Shown: positions 30,101-41,740 of the stretch, piece by piece
How positions within the stretch are numbered: the first letter of the stretch is position 1
How the letters are laid out: each line of letters starts with the position of its first letter
Source: Xiphias gladius
Lineage: Eukaryota > Chordata > Actinopteri > Istiophoriformes > Xiphiidae
DNA length: 64,000 bases
Assembly: GCF_016859285.1 (NCBI RefSeq)
Contig: NC_053417.1
Location: forward strand, 10,367,206-10,431,205
Reading direction: 5' to 3'
Made by a program: the position numbers and the translations under genes
The notes under the pieces: model-generated
The model's database searches: none
The model's input: the letters and a program-made list of their open reading frames with translations, nothing else
Told to the model about the DNA's origin: nothing

Positions 30101-33100
30101 AAATACATACGCAAACATAGAACAACAAAGTGAGATAGGACAATATTATCCTCAAGCTGTGTTTAAACTAAGTCTGTATCAGATTTTCTTTGTAATTTTT
30201 CCACCTTTTCGTCTTCCTCTTTGGACCAGAAGCCTTTGACTAAATCAGGATCCAGGTGTTTCTTCCAGCGGTGCATACACTGGAATTCTGTCCGCCCCTG
30301 TCGCAGCAACAGGAAATTAAGTCATTTTTTTTAAATTCTGGGACAGGTTGTTGCATTACTCAAGTTTAAAATGATTAAACATGGAGAGACTGATTAGCAT
30401 TCAGAGATTTGCATTTTTAAGAACCTGACAGACACATGGCTGCAAGCCCTCTGGGATTCTTCTGTTTCATTAACCTTTAAAAGTTCATGTTGCTGATCTC
30501 ATCATTCTCTCTTTCTCAACTGATGTTGTTGCTAATGAATACTTACAGGTAAAAAACTGGCAATGGTTTTCCAATCTTTTTTCCCAAAGTTGGTGATCAG
30601 GATTTTGAGATTGTCATCCTGAAAACACAAGAAGAAATCAGTTCACACACAGTATAATTCAATGTGAGCTTTAAAGCAATGCAGTTTTTATTGAATTTAT
30701 AATTGAATTAAATAATATTATAATTTTAACATTATCTAACAAACCAACAGATCACCAGAAACCTATGTGTCAAATTTCTTGAGCACAAGTTGCCACCTCT
30801 GCTTCAACTGGCTCTTCCTGCTAGCCTGCACCATTACATTTTAGTTACTGACACTAATGTAGTAAACTACTTGAAATTAGAGCCAACAGCTCCAGATAAC
30901 ACCATCCAATGAGTGTGTAAAATATAAATATCAGGCTGCTGTAAGTACAAAAGTTGTTGAAAGTCTTATTTTCACTCACCTCTTCCTGAGTCCATTTGAC
31001 TTTACACTTGGTACCATCCTTCTTCTCTGCTGTGTCTGAGTCAGTGTCAATGTATAAATTACTATCCCCCTCTTCTTCCATGCTGCAAACACACAGTCAA
31101 CCAATAATCAAAACAAACATTTACGGCTGGATTTCAAAATGAGATTACTAAGCGTGAGAAGACACACTATACAGAAGGATTAGATATCTCAGTACAAGGT
31201 ATACAATGTACATTGATATGAACATATGATATGGTTGATATGGACTTCAGAATGGTGGTGTTTAGTTTTTCAAATGTCATTTTTAACCTCACCTTTAGCT
31301 GTCGCATTAATACAACAGCCAACATGTCACTCTCTTTGGACTAACATACTGAAATGCTACATTTAATGCGGTCTCAAGATTAAGACACTATTAGAATGCC
31401 ATTTCCGGCTAATGCCTGTTAAAAGTTACTCTCTATAGTACAATCTACAATGCCACTGCAATCAATATAAAGAACCTGCAAGTTAACATCAAAGTCTATA
31501 GTAAAAACAACATTGCAGATGCCAGACAGGGGAACTCAGAAGAATTTACACAATTATTGGCAGATATATGTGTTCTCTGAAATGTAAATTCCAAATTATC
31601 TGACCTAAAACTCAGTACCAAAGCAATATGTTGGTGTCAGACCAATAAATGTCATTATGGTGCCTAATTCTTATTGCCCTATTCTTGAAAGGCACGTGTA
31701 CTGTACACAGCTAAACAAAGTCTACAGTGCTTTGAAGTCAAAATGCTATGCCTCTGCAGTCAACAGATTCAAACATTGCCGAAACTTGTTTAAAAGTAAA
31801 ATTCCTCCTGATTCATCTCTTAAAACAGCTTACTTGGTAACTGGCATTATCCAGTTCATCTCATGTCTAAAAAATGTCTAAATGTAAATAGAATAAAGAC
31901 TACAGAGACAAAATTAAGTACAAAGGCAGGACTGAATGTTGCAAAGGAATACAAATGTACGTTCAATCCTTAATGACAGCAGAAGAGAGCGTTTACTAAA
32001 CGCTGCCACCAGAGTGGCAGTTCTATGTAAAACAATTTTTTAAAACCTGTCTATATATTCAGCATTAATCAAAACATGCTTGCTCAATATGACAATCTGT
32101 GGTATTTTACAACAATATCCAAATCTCCCGTCAGTCACTACTGGTCTGTCTGATAATGTTAGCCACACTGGTGGCTAAAAGAAAGCCTGTGAATGACTTT
32201 CACTGAAAACATGGAAACTTTTCATTTTCGGACCACCATTCACTGTAAAAATGAACTTTTTGAGGACAGTTTTACTCTCCTATTCTTTATCAGTAAGATG
32301 AAATTTGACATCTTCTCTGTAATGTGCTCAAACAGATAACTTTGTTTGTTGGAAACTGTTGCAGCCAATGAGGAACACACTTTCCACAAGTGTTTTGTTA
32401 AGAGCTAAGACACATAGACTTATATATTCGTATAAATGCTTTGTCACCTATCTAACTCTTCACAATTTCCTTAAGTACAAAGCCTGTGTATTTTACTTTC
32501 CCGTCGCGCAACTATATCAACAAGCATGCATGTTGTGCTCCACAGCCGCGAGCTATCTGCCCACAGAAAAGCTGAGATAGCTTCGCAGCTAACATTAGCT
32601 GCAGCAAACCAAACCATTACCTGGACATGAATATGATACGTTAGGCTATATATATAAATATATATCATCTAAACAATACACTCCGCAGATTTCAAGACAA
32701 AATTACTGAGATGAAATGACTGACAAACTAAAAATCCTTCATTCCAGCTTGCTTGCAATTTGCAGCCAGCTACTTTGGCTAGCAGGTCTCTTGAACACGC
32801 TTGATGAAACGTTGACTGACCATGCAGAGAGTAGAGCGCCTCTAGCGGTGCATGTACGCAAATGCAACAAATCTGCCTGCCATTTTTATCGGCGACAGTG
32901 AGGAGTTTGTGATAAATTTGTGACCAGAACAAGGAAAGCAGGCTGACATGACAGTAGGGAGAAACACAGAAATGCGTACCTAAACTTCAGATTGTGCAAC
33001 TGCTTCTGGAAAACAGCAGGGTCCAGCTTTTCCAGCTCACTACCATGACACAACAGAACAACGGCTTTTAAACGGACATGAGGGAGAGGAAACAACGTCT

Positions 33101-33290
33101 CGCTCACACTCTCATTCACACAACAAATCAAAGCAACCACTGCATTTACAACTATAGCGATGGTTACATTGAAATTATTATAGCCGTTAGATATTCCCAC
33201 CCTGAGCACAACGTAAATACTCATTTTTCTCTCAAATAAAGTAACAACATCCTAAAACGTTCATGTTTCCCTCACTTACCCGCGAGACAT
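24180..33290 (-). CDS. MYBL2-type R1R2R3 Myb domain fused to a hAT-family transposase (12 exons, ~889 aa)
   Basis: Predicted nuclear DNA-binding protein. Exons: 33290-33280, 31082-30980, 30618-30547, 30297-30205, 30089-29869, 29716-29596, 28139-28086, 27934-27690, 27359-26657, 25767-25525, 25229-25029, 24782-24180. All boundaries are GT-AG and phases match throughout. Residues 1-38 (MSR start, DTDSD, KCKVKWT) resemble the MYBL2 N-terminus. Three Myb repeats follow with all nine tryptophans (34, 54, 73; 86, 106, 125; 138, 157, 176) and [20 protein letters not shown] after R3 is MYBL2-like. Residues 225-285 are a Lys-rich then Ser/Pro linker. From about 285 the protein is hAT transposase: [10 protein letters not shown] (368-377), [14 protein letters not shown] (500-513), [10 protein letters not shown] (558-567), an acidic insert (720-770) and the C-terminal dimerisation block (798-870, [18 protein letters not shown]). 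There is no BED finger and no MYBL2 C-terminal domain. Catalysis is probably lost; function unknown. Confidence is for the structure. Confidence 0.93.
26334..26637. mobile_element. MITE with inverted ends in Myb-hAT intron 9
   Basis: The left end reads GGCCCAATCCCAATTCCGAC and the right end, reverse complemented, AGGTCCAATTCCAGTTCCCC; the inside is GC-rich with no ORF. The ends look like those of common non-autonomous fish DNA elements that start with a 'cccaattcc' motif. It is unrelated in sequence to the surrounding hAT exons. Confidence 0.6.
28291..29440 (-). mobile_element. Degenerate Tc1/mariner transposon in Myb-hAT intron 6
   Basis: The ends are imperfect inverted repeats: TTTATTAAGAACACC at the left, and TTTATTAGGAACACC when the right end is reverse complemented. 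On the minus strand the Tc1 catalytic-end motif [11 protein letters not shown] can be read near 28.5 kb, directly preceded by an in-frame stop. N-terminal Tc1-like fragments lie around 28.9-29.1 kb. It is broken and inactive, in the same orientation as the host gene. Confidence 0.8.
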
Positions 33291-34109
33291 CCCTCCTCTG
33301 TATCTCCAGCGTCTGCCCTAGAAACGCAGCCTGGACCGATCAACTGGAAGTTTAAACGTAACTCAAACGAAAAACCCTCTTTTTTGACATAAATTAAAGA
33401 TCCGACAACGCACCGCTGAATAAAGTGTATGTATTAGTTACTAAAATATAGAAAACAGTTAAGCAACTCGTGGCATTCCGAGTAGAAATTTACCCGGGAG
33501 TGAAAATGAGAGGTCTGTTCAAGAACAACAGAGCTGCACAGCTGCACACTCCCCGGAAACGGACCATGCGGATGACGGTTACAACCGACGCTAACGGCTA
33601 ACGGCTGCTGTTGCTCAGACCGTTGACTGTTTGCTCTGCATTCAGGGCTTCACTTTCTAACATTAACAAACCTGTTTAGAAAAAAAAATACCTTTCTCGA
33701 TCAAGCATTCCTGGGCGTTGTCTTGACTGCCGCGTAATGACAACACTAGTTTAGCATTAGAAACATTTTAACTAAATTTACCTCTTCATGAACTCACTGG
33801 TGGGTCCCCTATTTCTGCTAGGCTACATGCTAGCACTGCTCAAACCCATAATTTATTTTGAGTTGTAAGTAAGGCCTCAACTTTTCTAAAGGTAGCAATT
33901 ATAGCAACCTGATGCATAAGAAAATATGTATAAAAGGAGGCAGTCTAGTTTGAATGACATCTGATTTGTCAAAGGAAGGCGCATGTAGGCCTGGCTAGGT
34001 TTTTCTTCAGAATTCACAGCATGCTAATTTTGCCCAGCCGTGTGTGTCTACATGTCTCTCTATGGCTGTGAGGACATGCTGGCCGGTCCTCGCAACTTAA
34101 AGGGCTGTT

Positions 34110-34260
34110 TGAGGGTTATGACTTGATTTTAGGGTTAAAATTAGAATTTGGTTTGGGTTAGGATCAGGGTTAGGTTTGGTGTTGGGCTTTAGTTTTGATG
34201 GTTTATGGTTAGGGCAAGGGGATAGGGAATCCATTTTGTCAGTGAGTGTCCTTACAACCA
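34110..34260 (+). repeat. Degenerate GGGTTAG/TTAGGG-rich tract
   Basis: Contains several AGGGTTA and GGTTAGG words (…gggttaggatcagggttagg…) between decayed flanks. It resembles the degenerate telomere-like minisatellites found in many fish introns and spacers. It is not a clean telomeric array. Confidence 0.55.
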
Positions 34261-36659
34261 TAAAAGGACCAATGCATGTCTGTGTGTGTTAGTGTGCGTT
34301 ATAAGGTTAAGTTTTACAGCCTTGTTCACTTTGGCATTTTCAACTTCGTCCCTGCTCTCTTCATCTGCGTTGCTTAGCAACTATTGGTTCCTCACATTTA
34401 CTACGGTTACTTAAACCAATGTGTTTCTAACAAAATGGGCAGTTTATATTCTTTATCGTGACCCTTTCCATGTGAGAGAAAAGAACATATTTTGAATCTT
34501 TATTGCCCACACAGCTTTTGCGCCTTACTGTCACATTAAACCTTTGTTACCTTCATCCAAACTACTAAAATTCTGTCGACCACATAATAGTAGTGGTGAA
34601 AATGTGGAAAACTATATCTTACACACAATTCTGCATGTGTGTATCACATAGCCTTGGCTTCTGTTTGTTTTTATGCATTACATTCCATTCATGATTCAAT
34701 GACCCCAGTTATGTGTTGTAGTTCTCTTTTTTAACCACTAAGTGGGGCAGTTCCACAGTAATGCAGCTGGTGAGCTGGTAATAAGGTCACCATCTTTCCA
34801 CCTGACTACCTTCTACCTACAGTTGAACACGTGACTGTTAGGATTAATAATTGACCTGTTGATCGCAACAGGAAAAGAGAAATTACTGAGTCTCTGCTGC
34901 TTAAGGTGACCACCATTTCAAACTGTGAGTCAAGTATGTATTTGTTAGTATAGTTTTTTTTTTTAATTTTGTTTTATAATCCTCTTATAACCTTTGTTCT
35001 TCACTAACTGTTCACGTATAGATCTTGTGCTATGTATATTTGTGCATACTAATGGAGACCAGGAAGACTATTAACTGTGGCAGTGGAAGCAAATAGGGAA
35101 TCCGTTTAACATTAAACAATAAAACACTGCTTGCAATGCTTTATCTGGTGAAATTAGTTTGTGCACAGAAAAAACAAATAAGACGAGTGATTAAAAAAAA
35201 AGATGTCATTATCTTATTGAGACTTATTGAAGCTCTGTTTTATATGAAATCTTTTCCAGGAACTATTCTCTTATCTATTCACTGTTGTCTCTGTTTTACC
35301 AGTGCTGTCATTGCTTTATTTTGTATCACTATCATCGGCCTCTTTTCTGATCATTTCCTTACTTTGTTGATATCATTGGGTTTATAACATATTTTCTAGT
35401 CTTTTATTTTTCCTGGAAACTACCTTGTTATGTTGCTATAGAAAACAGCTATTATTTCTACCTGGATTTTATAACACAACCCTAAACACATACAGCATGG
35501 TTGAGAATAGCTTCAGGAAAAATCATCCGTAATTCTGTGAAATGTGTGCATACAGATTTTTTCACCTCTTCCCTCACATCATCCAACATGAAATGGGATG
35601 TGAAGCATCTTGATAAGATGTATTTTTTGCAAGGCTATCTTTTTCAGGAGGGCCCGACTCACACTCACACAATTACACACATTCACTCCTGGAAGCTGGC
35701 CGTTAAAATCACAGTTGGGGTTTGGGGATCAAATCGGCGACACAAGCCCACTCAAGCCTTTAGCCCAGCACTGCCCCTAAATTTACTCTTATCTTTCGCT
35801 TTATGTTTCATAAGCCTTTTCACCGAAGCACAGGTGTAAATAATAAAGTCAGTGATGACTGAATTCCATGTAGGTGATTCAGTGTCAGGGTCCTGGTATT
35901 GTACATGCTGAGAAGAACGGAGGCATTGTTAATGATATTTTAATTTTATTGTATAGTTAGTGTATTCTAACACCTTTTCTTTTTCTACTATGACAAGTCA
36001 GAAAGATCTTCTGCAGGCCTGGCCTATTATCATCATCCTACTTCCTTTCCTTCCCACCTCTGCATTCCTCTTCTTGTATATGCGTTTAGCAGCACCCATG
36101 TCACATGACATGTCCACTCTGGATGTGGATCTAAAGGACAGAGATGTTCAAAGACCTTCGTCTGCCAGTTTTACACGCAGCTGCCTCCGAAACTGGGAGA
36201 TGGACACATTAGCAGAATTAACTGTACAACATCATATCATGCAATCTAGTCTAATTCCATAACCCCATATTAACAGATACATTTCAGAAGGCCAACATAT
36301 TGTTGGTGCAAACCAATTGTTATGTTTGAGGGCTCTGTTGGTGATGCTGCTGTTATGGATTGCATTTTTTTATTACAAATGCATGTAGCTACTAGTCACC
36401 ATGGTATATCAGGCGTAAAACAGATTTTTATTAGACTAGATGTTAAAATGTGTTCTCTGTTGATAAATCAGCGGAGGCTAAAATTAATCAGTGATGTCAG
36501 GCATTATTGATACAACATGATATTTGCAGAGCTCAAGTGTGAAAAGTCAGTGTGTTTGTTTAATGAAACAAGTCTGGTGCCAAAAGGACTTTAAGTGATT
36601 GTGTGCTCACCCTCTAGTCTGCATGTTGCCTCCCAAAAATTGCACAGTATTTTCTGACA

Positions 36660-36900
36660 GGTATGTGTACGGTGGCCCTGAGGGTCAAACCACAATGACA
36701 TTTCAGAAAACATAACATTTCAGAAAACACAACAGCATTTCAGAAAACATGACATTTCAGATTACGGAAAGGGTGAGACAACACTGCTTGTTTTTGATTG
36801 GACAGAACCCAAGTCACCAATCAGAAATTTTACAGTGTGGTGATGCTTCTAGTTTGACCACGTTTGTGCTCTAGCAAGCAAATTAGAAGGTCTTTCGATA
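36660..36900 (-). repeat. Subterminal repeats and decayed DDE segment of the THAP transposon
   Basis: Several imperfect copies of ACATTTCAGAAAACA occur between 36690 and 36765, next to a CGGTGGCCCTGAGGGTCAAA block at about 36670. From 36770 upward, the minus strand reads the ISL2EU-type transposase segment that follows the ORF. I take this as one end of the element; the matching other end was not found. Confidence 0.5.
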
Positions 36901-36986
36901 AATACTTAGAAACAGCCTACGATCACAGCAGCTCTACATCCAAATGCTTGACTGAATTCCATTGGCCATGTAGCTTGAAGTGCATC

Positions 36987-39900
36987 TCACTCGGTCCACT
37001 CATTTAAAAACTCAAATCTACCATGAAGTGTGCCAATTAACTTTTGCCAAACTCTAGAAACAGTGGAATAAGAGGCGCTGAACCTGAAAGCCAAATCTTT
37101 CAGAGGAAGATTAAGTCTCAACCTCAGCCAAATTAATTGTTCACATTTAAAAATCATAGACAAATGTCTACAGGTGATATAAGGCCCGCACACTTGAAAA
37201 ACCTGCAATAAAACTAAGATGTTGGGGAGCCCAGTGTAAAACTTTGTCTTGTCTTCATTCTTCTGAAAAGACTCTTGGCTAAACTGTGTTTCCAATGCTT
37301 TAGTCTGAAGATCACCCAGTTCTGTTGTGGTTTGCTTCAGCATATCTTCCATCCTTTCAATTTCATCCAGGGTTAGTTCTGTCTGGCATCCTGCATCTGC
37401 AGACAATACTGTATATGGCAGTGGGACTGTCACTTTTTCCAAAAATCAAGCCTGAAGGAATTTAAAACGACACGCAATTGGTTTGAATGATCAGTGTTGT
37501 CTAGTTATCTTCTTAGTTGTCAGCTTTCTTACAAAGGTTCAAGGTATCTGGTCCAATTATTTGCAGATTTTTATTTTTTATACAATCATTTAACCAGGTG
37601 AGTTCATTGAGAACCAGTGGTGGAAAGTAGCTAAGTACATTTACTCAAGTACTGTGCTTAAGTACCAACGCTGTGACATAAGGACAAGCAAGGCAAGCAA
37701 ATCTGATATTGCCTGTTTGCATTCATCTTGTACTTTACTGTCCTCTTGTGGCCGACGTAAGCTATGTCTCTGGAAGCTAGGTTGACTACCAGTCGTTAAA
37801 TCTATTGTTTGTGTCATTTTCGTGAGCGTGGCCCTGTCCCGTTGACAAAGGCTGGGGCTTATCAAGCTGGGGGGGCAACATTATTTTTGAATGCTTGCCC
37901 ATTGTGGACAATCCTGGGAACTGACGGGTGCCTAGATATAACCGACTACAGACTCAGCTTCCACCGTTCTGAGATCAGTTATGGAACTGAACACATTAAT
38001 GTAATGGAGTATTCTCACATTGCTGTATTGGTACTTTTATACAAATGCACAGATACGTGTGGAAACTGTACTTGAGCATAAGAAAATCACTTCAACAGTC
38101 TTTTTTTCCCAAGCATGAAGACACAGCAGCAGGAAGTAAACTAGCAAATGACACTACGAATCATCATCTCAAATCAGTATAGGCTGTTTTACTAAGGGGT
38201 TATAACAAGGACAACAGGAGTTAGGGTGTATTATGGAGAAGCATTTGCAAGAAAGGCTCTCCCAGACATATTTATTCAGTTTACATATTAACAGTTAACT
38301 ATGTAACATAATAGCCAACCCTTTTAATTCTGTTCTGCTTTGTATTTATCTTATCAATATTTTTACCTTTCTGTTATTCAAGGTGTAGGGTTCTCTGTGC
38401 AAGATCTGCAGTAAATTTGAGAAGTTTGACACAGCACATTGAGGCAGGAAAATACAGGATTCCTCATCGTCACTGGAGTGTGTCATTTTCAGTTAATGGT
38501 AAATATTTTGAAGATTAAATAGAAGTAGATTTAAAAAAAAAGATATATTTCCTCTATACTGCACATTTGATATGTTTACTGTCAGATCTAAGGAATAATC
38601 CTAATATTATATATGTTATACTTCCATTCCACTACATTTCAGAGGGAAATATTGTACTTTCTTCTTCACTACATTTATTTGACGGCTTTAGTTACTTGCT
38701 ACTTTTGAGATGAAGATTTTACACAATGGATATTATAACAAGCTTTTAAAATAGAACACATCGTTAAAGATTAAACCAGTGGTTTCCAACCTTTTTTGAT
38801 TCTGAGTTATTCACAGCTCTGCCAAATACAGACTTTTCCCTCTAAACTTCTCACATGGTTTCATTTCAATAAATATTCAAATGATCCAACATCTCAAACA
38901 TTTAAGATTTGAGAAAAAGTCCTAAAACTGAAAACAAATTTTTGTATCAGAACTTTTTTTTCCCCTTTCCTCTCCCAGTAATCATCTCACAACCCCTCAG
39001 ATTTATATGGTGTCCTTGTATATAAAGTACTTCAAATCAGCCCCACCTCCAGCTGCTACACATTGATGCTCCAGTATTAATCATCTAATGGTGTCATATA
39101 TAATAATATATCAGTCCGAGGCACCAAACCAGTACTTTTACTTTAATACTTGAGCTACATTTTGCTCATTTGTAGGATTTTTCATGCAAGATTTTTACTT
39201 GTAATGGAGTATTTTTACATTGCTGTATTGGTACTTTTACTTAAGTAAAGAATCGAATACTTCTTCTACCACTGTTGAGAACTTAGTATACCTTATTTGT
39301 TGTCAGAGTCACGTCTGCCTTATCCAACTATAATTTAAGATGCTGTCTACACTCATTCATCCAATTCATTTACCTTGTCGATCGCGTAACATCTCGGTGA
39401 TGTCCTCTGGCCCTGGCTTCTCAGCCGACTCATGGAGATCCAGCAAGGCCTCTGCACCTTCTGTGCGTCTTTGGTGATCATCCCCGGGCCTCGTCCTCTC
39501 CTCTCGTAGAAGCGATGCCTCTGACATGGACTTACCTTTCTGATAGCCCAGGTTAACTGTAGGAGCCCAGTCTACGGACTCAACGTCATTTAAAGCACTA
39601 GGGCAGCCTTGGGAGAACAATAAAACCGCAAGAAACGCTTGTAGCAATAAGGCTGCACCCTGCAAAACACTTTAGCGTTAGTTGTCATTGCTACTTATAG
39701 TTGTTCAGTTACAGTCACAGACAGAAACAATAACTTTAACATTACAAAAGAAAGAAGCAGTTAGCTACATAAACATAGACACATACACCGCATTAAAAGC
39801 TGTTACCGGTATTAATGTTGTGGCTGAATGATTTCCTATATCTGCGTGCGTGAGCGCGCGCACCGTGTCCGTAGCGTTTTTCTACGGTTTCCCGGTCGAA

Positions 39901-40281
39901 TGACATGTCTCCTCTAAATGGCGTGCAGCCGGCCGCGCCGAATATTTTCAATCGTTTGGTGGGTGTGTCGGAGGGTGTTGCCCAGACCGCAGCGACGTAC
40001 ATAATAACGTTTTGCGACTCTCGGTCGGGGCTGAACTTTCCCCAGGTTTAAGTGCTGCGGCTTCCGTTACCTTTGACGAAGTGGTCGCTGCACACACGGG
40101 CATTATCCGACTCCGCTCCTCCCGAGCTCAGGATCGCAAGCCATTTTTTCCGGCGTTTTTCGGTCAATTTCCTGCACTTTTCCCCCTTGTGAACGACAAC
40201 TTTTGGCACTCGATAGAAGCTCCTCGTGGTTTCACGGTTCGAGCGATTCGAGCAGCCATAAACGACGCAAATCATGGGCAT
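36987..40281 (-). pseudogene. THAP-HTH protein of an ISL2EU/Harbinger-like transposon, DDE domain broken
   Basis: Exons 40281-40071, 39607-39374 and 37432-36987 give about 296 aa. Residues 1-90 form a THAP zinc finger: CVVYGCSNRSNRE, SFYRVPKVV, RKKWLAIL, VCSDHFVKG, then DWAPTVNLGY across the intron. Exon 2 continues with a charged linker. Exon 3 has a coiled-coil-like stretch, then the helix-turn-helix of DDE_Tnp_4 transposases (LRLRLNLPLKDLAFRFSAS, TVSRVW). After the stop at 36987 the same frame still reads recognisable transposase (MEFSQAF, VIVGCF, VFIERPSNLLARAQTWSN), but three stops interrupt it, the first catalytic Asp position reads Gly, and the rest of the DDE core is gone. The exon 3 acceptor at 37433 has a poor pyrimidine tract. 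It is either a dying transposon or a truncated, co-opted THAP protein; the intact 5' ORF keeps the second option open. Confidence 0.72.
37614..39275. repeat. Dispersed fish repeats in the THAP gene intron
   Basis: The left part starts GTGGTGGAAAGTAGCTAAGT…TTTACTCAAGTACTG. The right part, reverse complemented, starts CAGTGGTAGAAGAAGTATTC…TTTACTTAAGTAAAAGTACC. These are two common perciform repeat ends, possibly bracketing one composite insertion of about 1.66 kb. The phrase TGCTGTATTGGTACTTTTA also recurs inside at about 38030. Confidence 0.6.
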
Positions 40282-40471
40282 TTTGAGGGCTCGCGATAGT
40301 GTTTCCTCTGTCGAAAATCACTTCCTGCCCTCCATCTGCAGGTCGCGCAGCGCCACAGCGACGTCAGACGCAAACAAACTGTAGAAACAGGGCCACGTTC
40401 AGCCCCGACAAAACATAGTAAAATGTTTATTTAAGCGGAAACGGTGACGAGTTGAACACCTTGTTGCGTTA

Positions 40472-40485
40472 CGCATGCGCACTGC
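40472..40485. promoter_or_regulatory. NRF1-like palindrome upstream of the THAP ORF
   Basis: CGCATGCGCACTG closely matches the NRF1 consensus (GCGCATGCGC). It lies about 190 bp upstream of the minus-strand THAP start codon, in the most CpG-rich part of the window (about 39.85-40.5 kb). A TATAAA at 40495-40500 lies on the plus strand. The promoter role is inferred. Confidence 0.45.
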
Positions 40486-40589
40486 CGGGCAGGGTATAAA
40501 GGGGAAAACCTGACTAAATGAGCGGGGAAACATAGCAAACGCAGATGCCTCCCCACAGGGTTTGAGAAGGAGTGAAAAATAATGTGAAT

Positions 40590-40640
40590 CATATGCTGTG
40601 GCCTTCGCAGTCACCAGATCTCAACCCAATAGAGTGCTGA
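40590..40640 (+). mobile_element. Tc1-like transposase fragment
   Basis: The plus strand reads WPSQSPDLNPIE, the conserved block near the catalytic end of Tc1 transposases, then becomes unreadable. Only a short relic is recognisable; its outer limits are uncertain. Confidence 0.65.
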
Positions 40641-41509
40641 AGGGATGACGTATTTTTGTAGGTCAACCAAAGTATTGGCATCCCTGTGGTTCCCTCAACA
40701 AAAAGCCAAGGTCATTTTTCCATTGGCTTTTGAGTTATTGCAGAAAATAAGTTCTGTGACAGACAAAAGTTTATTATACTTACACATTTTGTTCAGCAAG
40801 ATCATCTTCAGATTGGTTTTTGAAGCCTAAATACAATCGCCAGATATAAAAAGCTAATTTTAGGCTATAAACGAACTACAAAGCAATCAAAAAACTTCAC
40901 TGTCACCACCGCTAAATTTCCAACTTGTAATCTGATTTAGGGCACATACCTCTTCTAAAAGAGCCAGCTTCCCCTTAGAAAGTTAGCAATAGTTTGCAAG
41001 AGCGCATGTATAAACGCAACAAGGCTTTATAGGCGGACAGGTGAGTATATCGGTTTAATATCCCCGAGAACCTCTGTAGTCTCATTTAGCCACCTGTAAG
41101 CAACTGCCTTTAATAAGACACCTAAAAGCTTAAACGAGACTAGGTCAAAACATAGTATATGGTTGGGCTGTCCTTTATCTGTTTGCTTCTCTCCCACTTC
41201 CTGTGCTCACATATGCCATCATTCAATTGAGACGAATTCCCAATAAAAATGGTTCTGATTTACATGGTTTTCTCTTTCTGTTGTCACACAATGGAACAAG
41301 CGTGAAATAGTGACTCAAACACGGCCCATTAAGACTACATGTTAACCAGCAGTCACTTCCAAGCCATTTCCAAGCTGCTGCTCTGCACTGCTCAAAGTCC
41401 GATTTTATAACCAAGACAATGGCTGTGACTTCGACGCAAGGAAACCGGAAGTGCAAAACTGGTAACTTATTTCTATTTTTTAAGACTCATTCCTGCAGCA
41501 CTCCATTTA

Positions 41510-41740
41510 ACACCTATGGGAGACTTTGGACCTATATGTCCGACAGCGCTCTCCACCACCATCATCAAAACACCAAATGATGGAATATCTTATGGAAGAA
41601 TAATGTTTCATCCCTTCATTAGAGTTCAGAGACTTGTTGGATCAATGCCAAGGTGCATTAAAGGTGTTCTGGCGGCTCGTGGTGGTCCAACACCTTACTA
41701 AGAAACTTGATGTTGGTTTTCTTCCTTTAATTTGTCATCC
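41510..41740 (+). mobile_element. Tc1-like transposon 3' end fragment
   Basis: The ORF ends SMPRCIKGVLAARGGPTPY followed by a stop. This is the characteristic C-terminus of fish Tc1 transposases (…ARGGPTPY). The N-terminal and central parts are missing, so it is a truncated copy about 0.9 kb from the fragment at 40.6 kb and possibly part of the same insertion. Confidence 0.7.

Larger units (their letters stand above)
33291..36900. other. Intergenic DNA upstream of the Myb-hAT gene
   Basis: 33291-33620 is richer in CpG than its surroundings and probably carries the Myb-hAT promoter. Apart from the GGGTTAG-rich repeat at 34.1-34.26 kb I recognise nothing. An ORF at 35960-36262 (+) with a hydrophobic stretch has no family resemblance or splice partners. 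No IFT52 exon was found here, although IFT52 lies next to MYBL2 in human. Confidence 0.6.

Noticed and set aside
31083-33279. Possible extra exon in Myb-hAT intron 1 (ORFs at 32.5-33.2 kb)
   Set aside because: Exons 1 and 2 join directly in phase to give the MYBL2-like N-terminus, and these ORFs have no matching splice sites.
24180-33290. Reading this locus as two genes, a mybl2 fragment and a separate ZBED-like transposase
   Set aside because: No stop codon follows the Myb exons, exon 8 contains both linker and hAT sequence, the hAT exons have no start or BED finger of their own, and all phases match.
35960-36262. Plus-strand ORF with a membrane-like segment
   Set aside because: No homology, no splice partners and no promoter or poly(A) context; probably chance.
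36690-36765. Regularly repeated ACATTTCAGAAAACA units resembling a small array
   Set aside because: Units are adjacent and imperfect with no spacers; they are subterminal transposon repeats, not a CRISPR-like structure.
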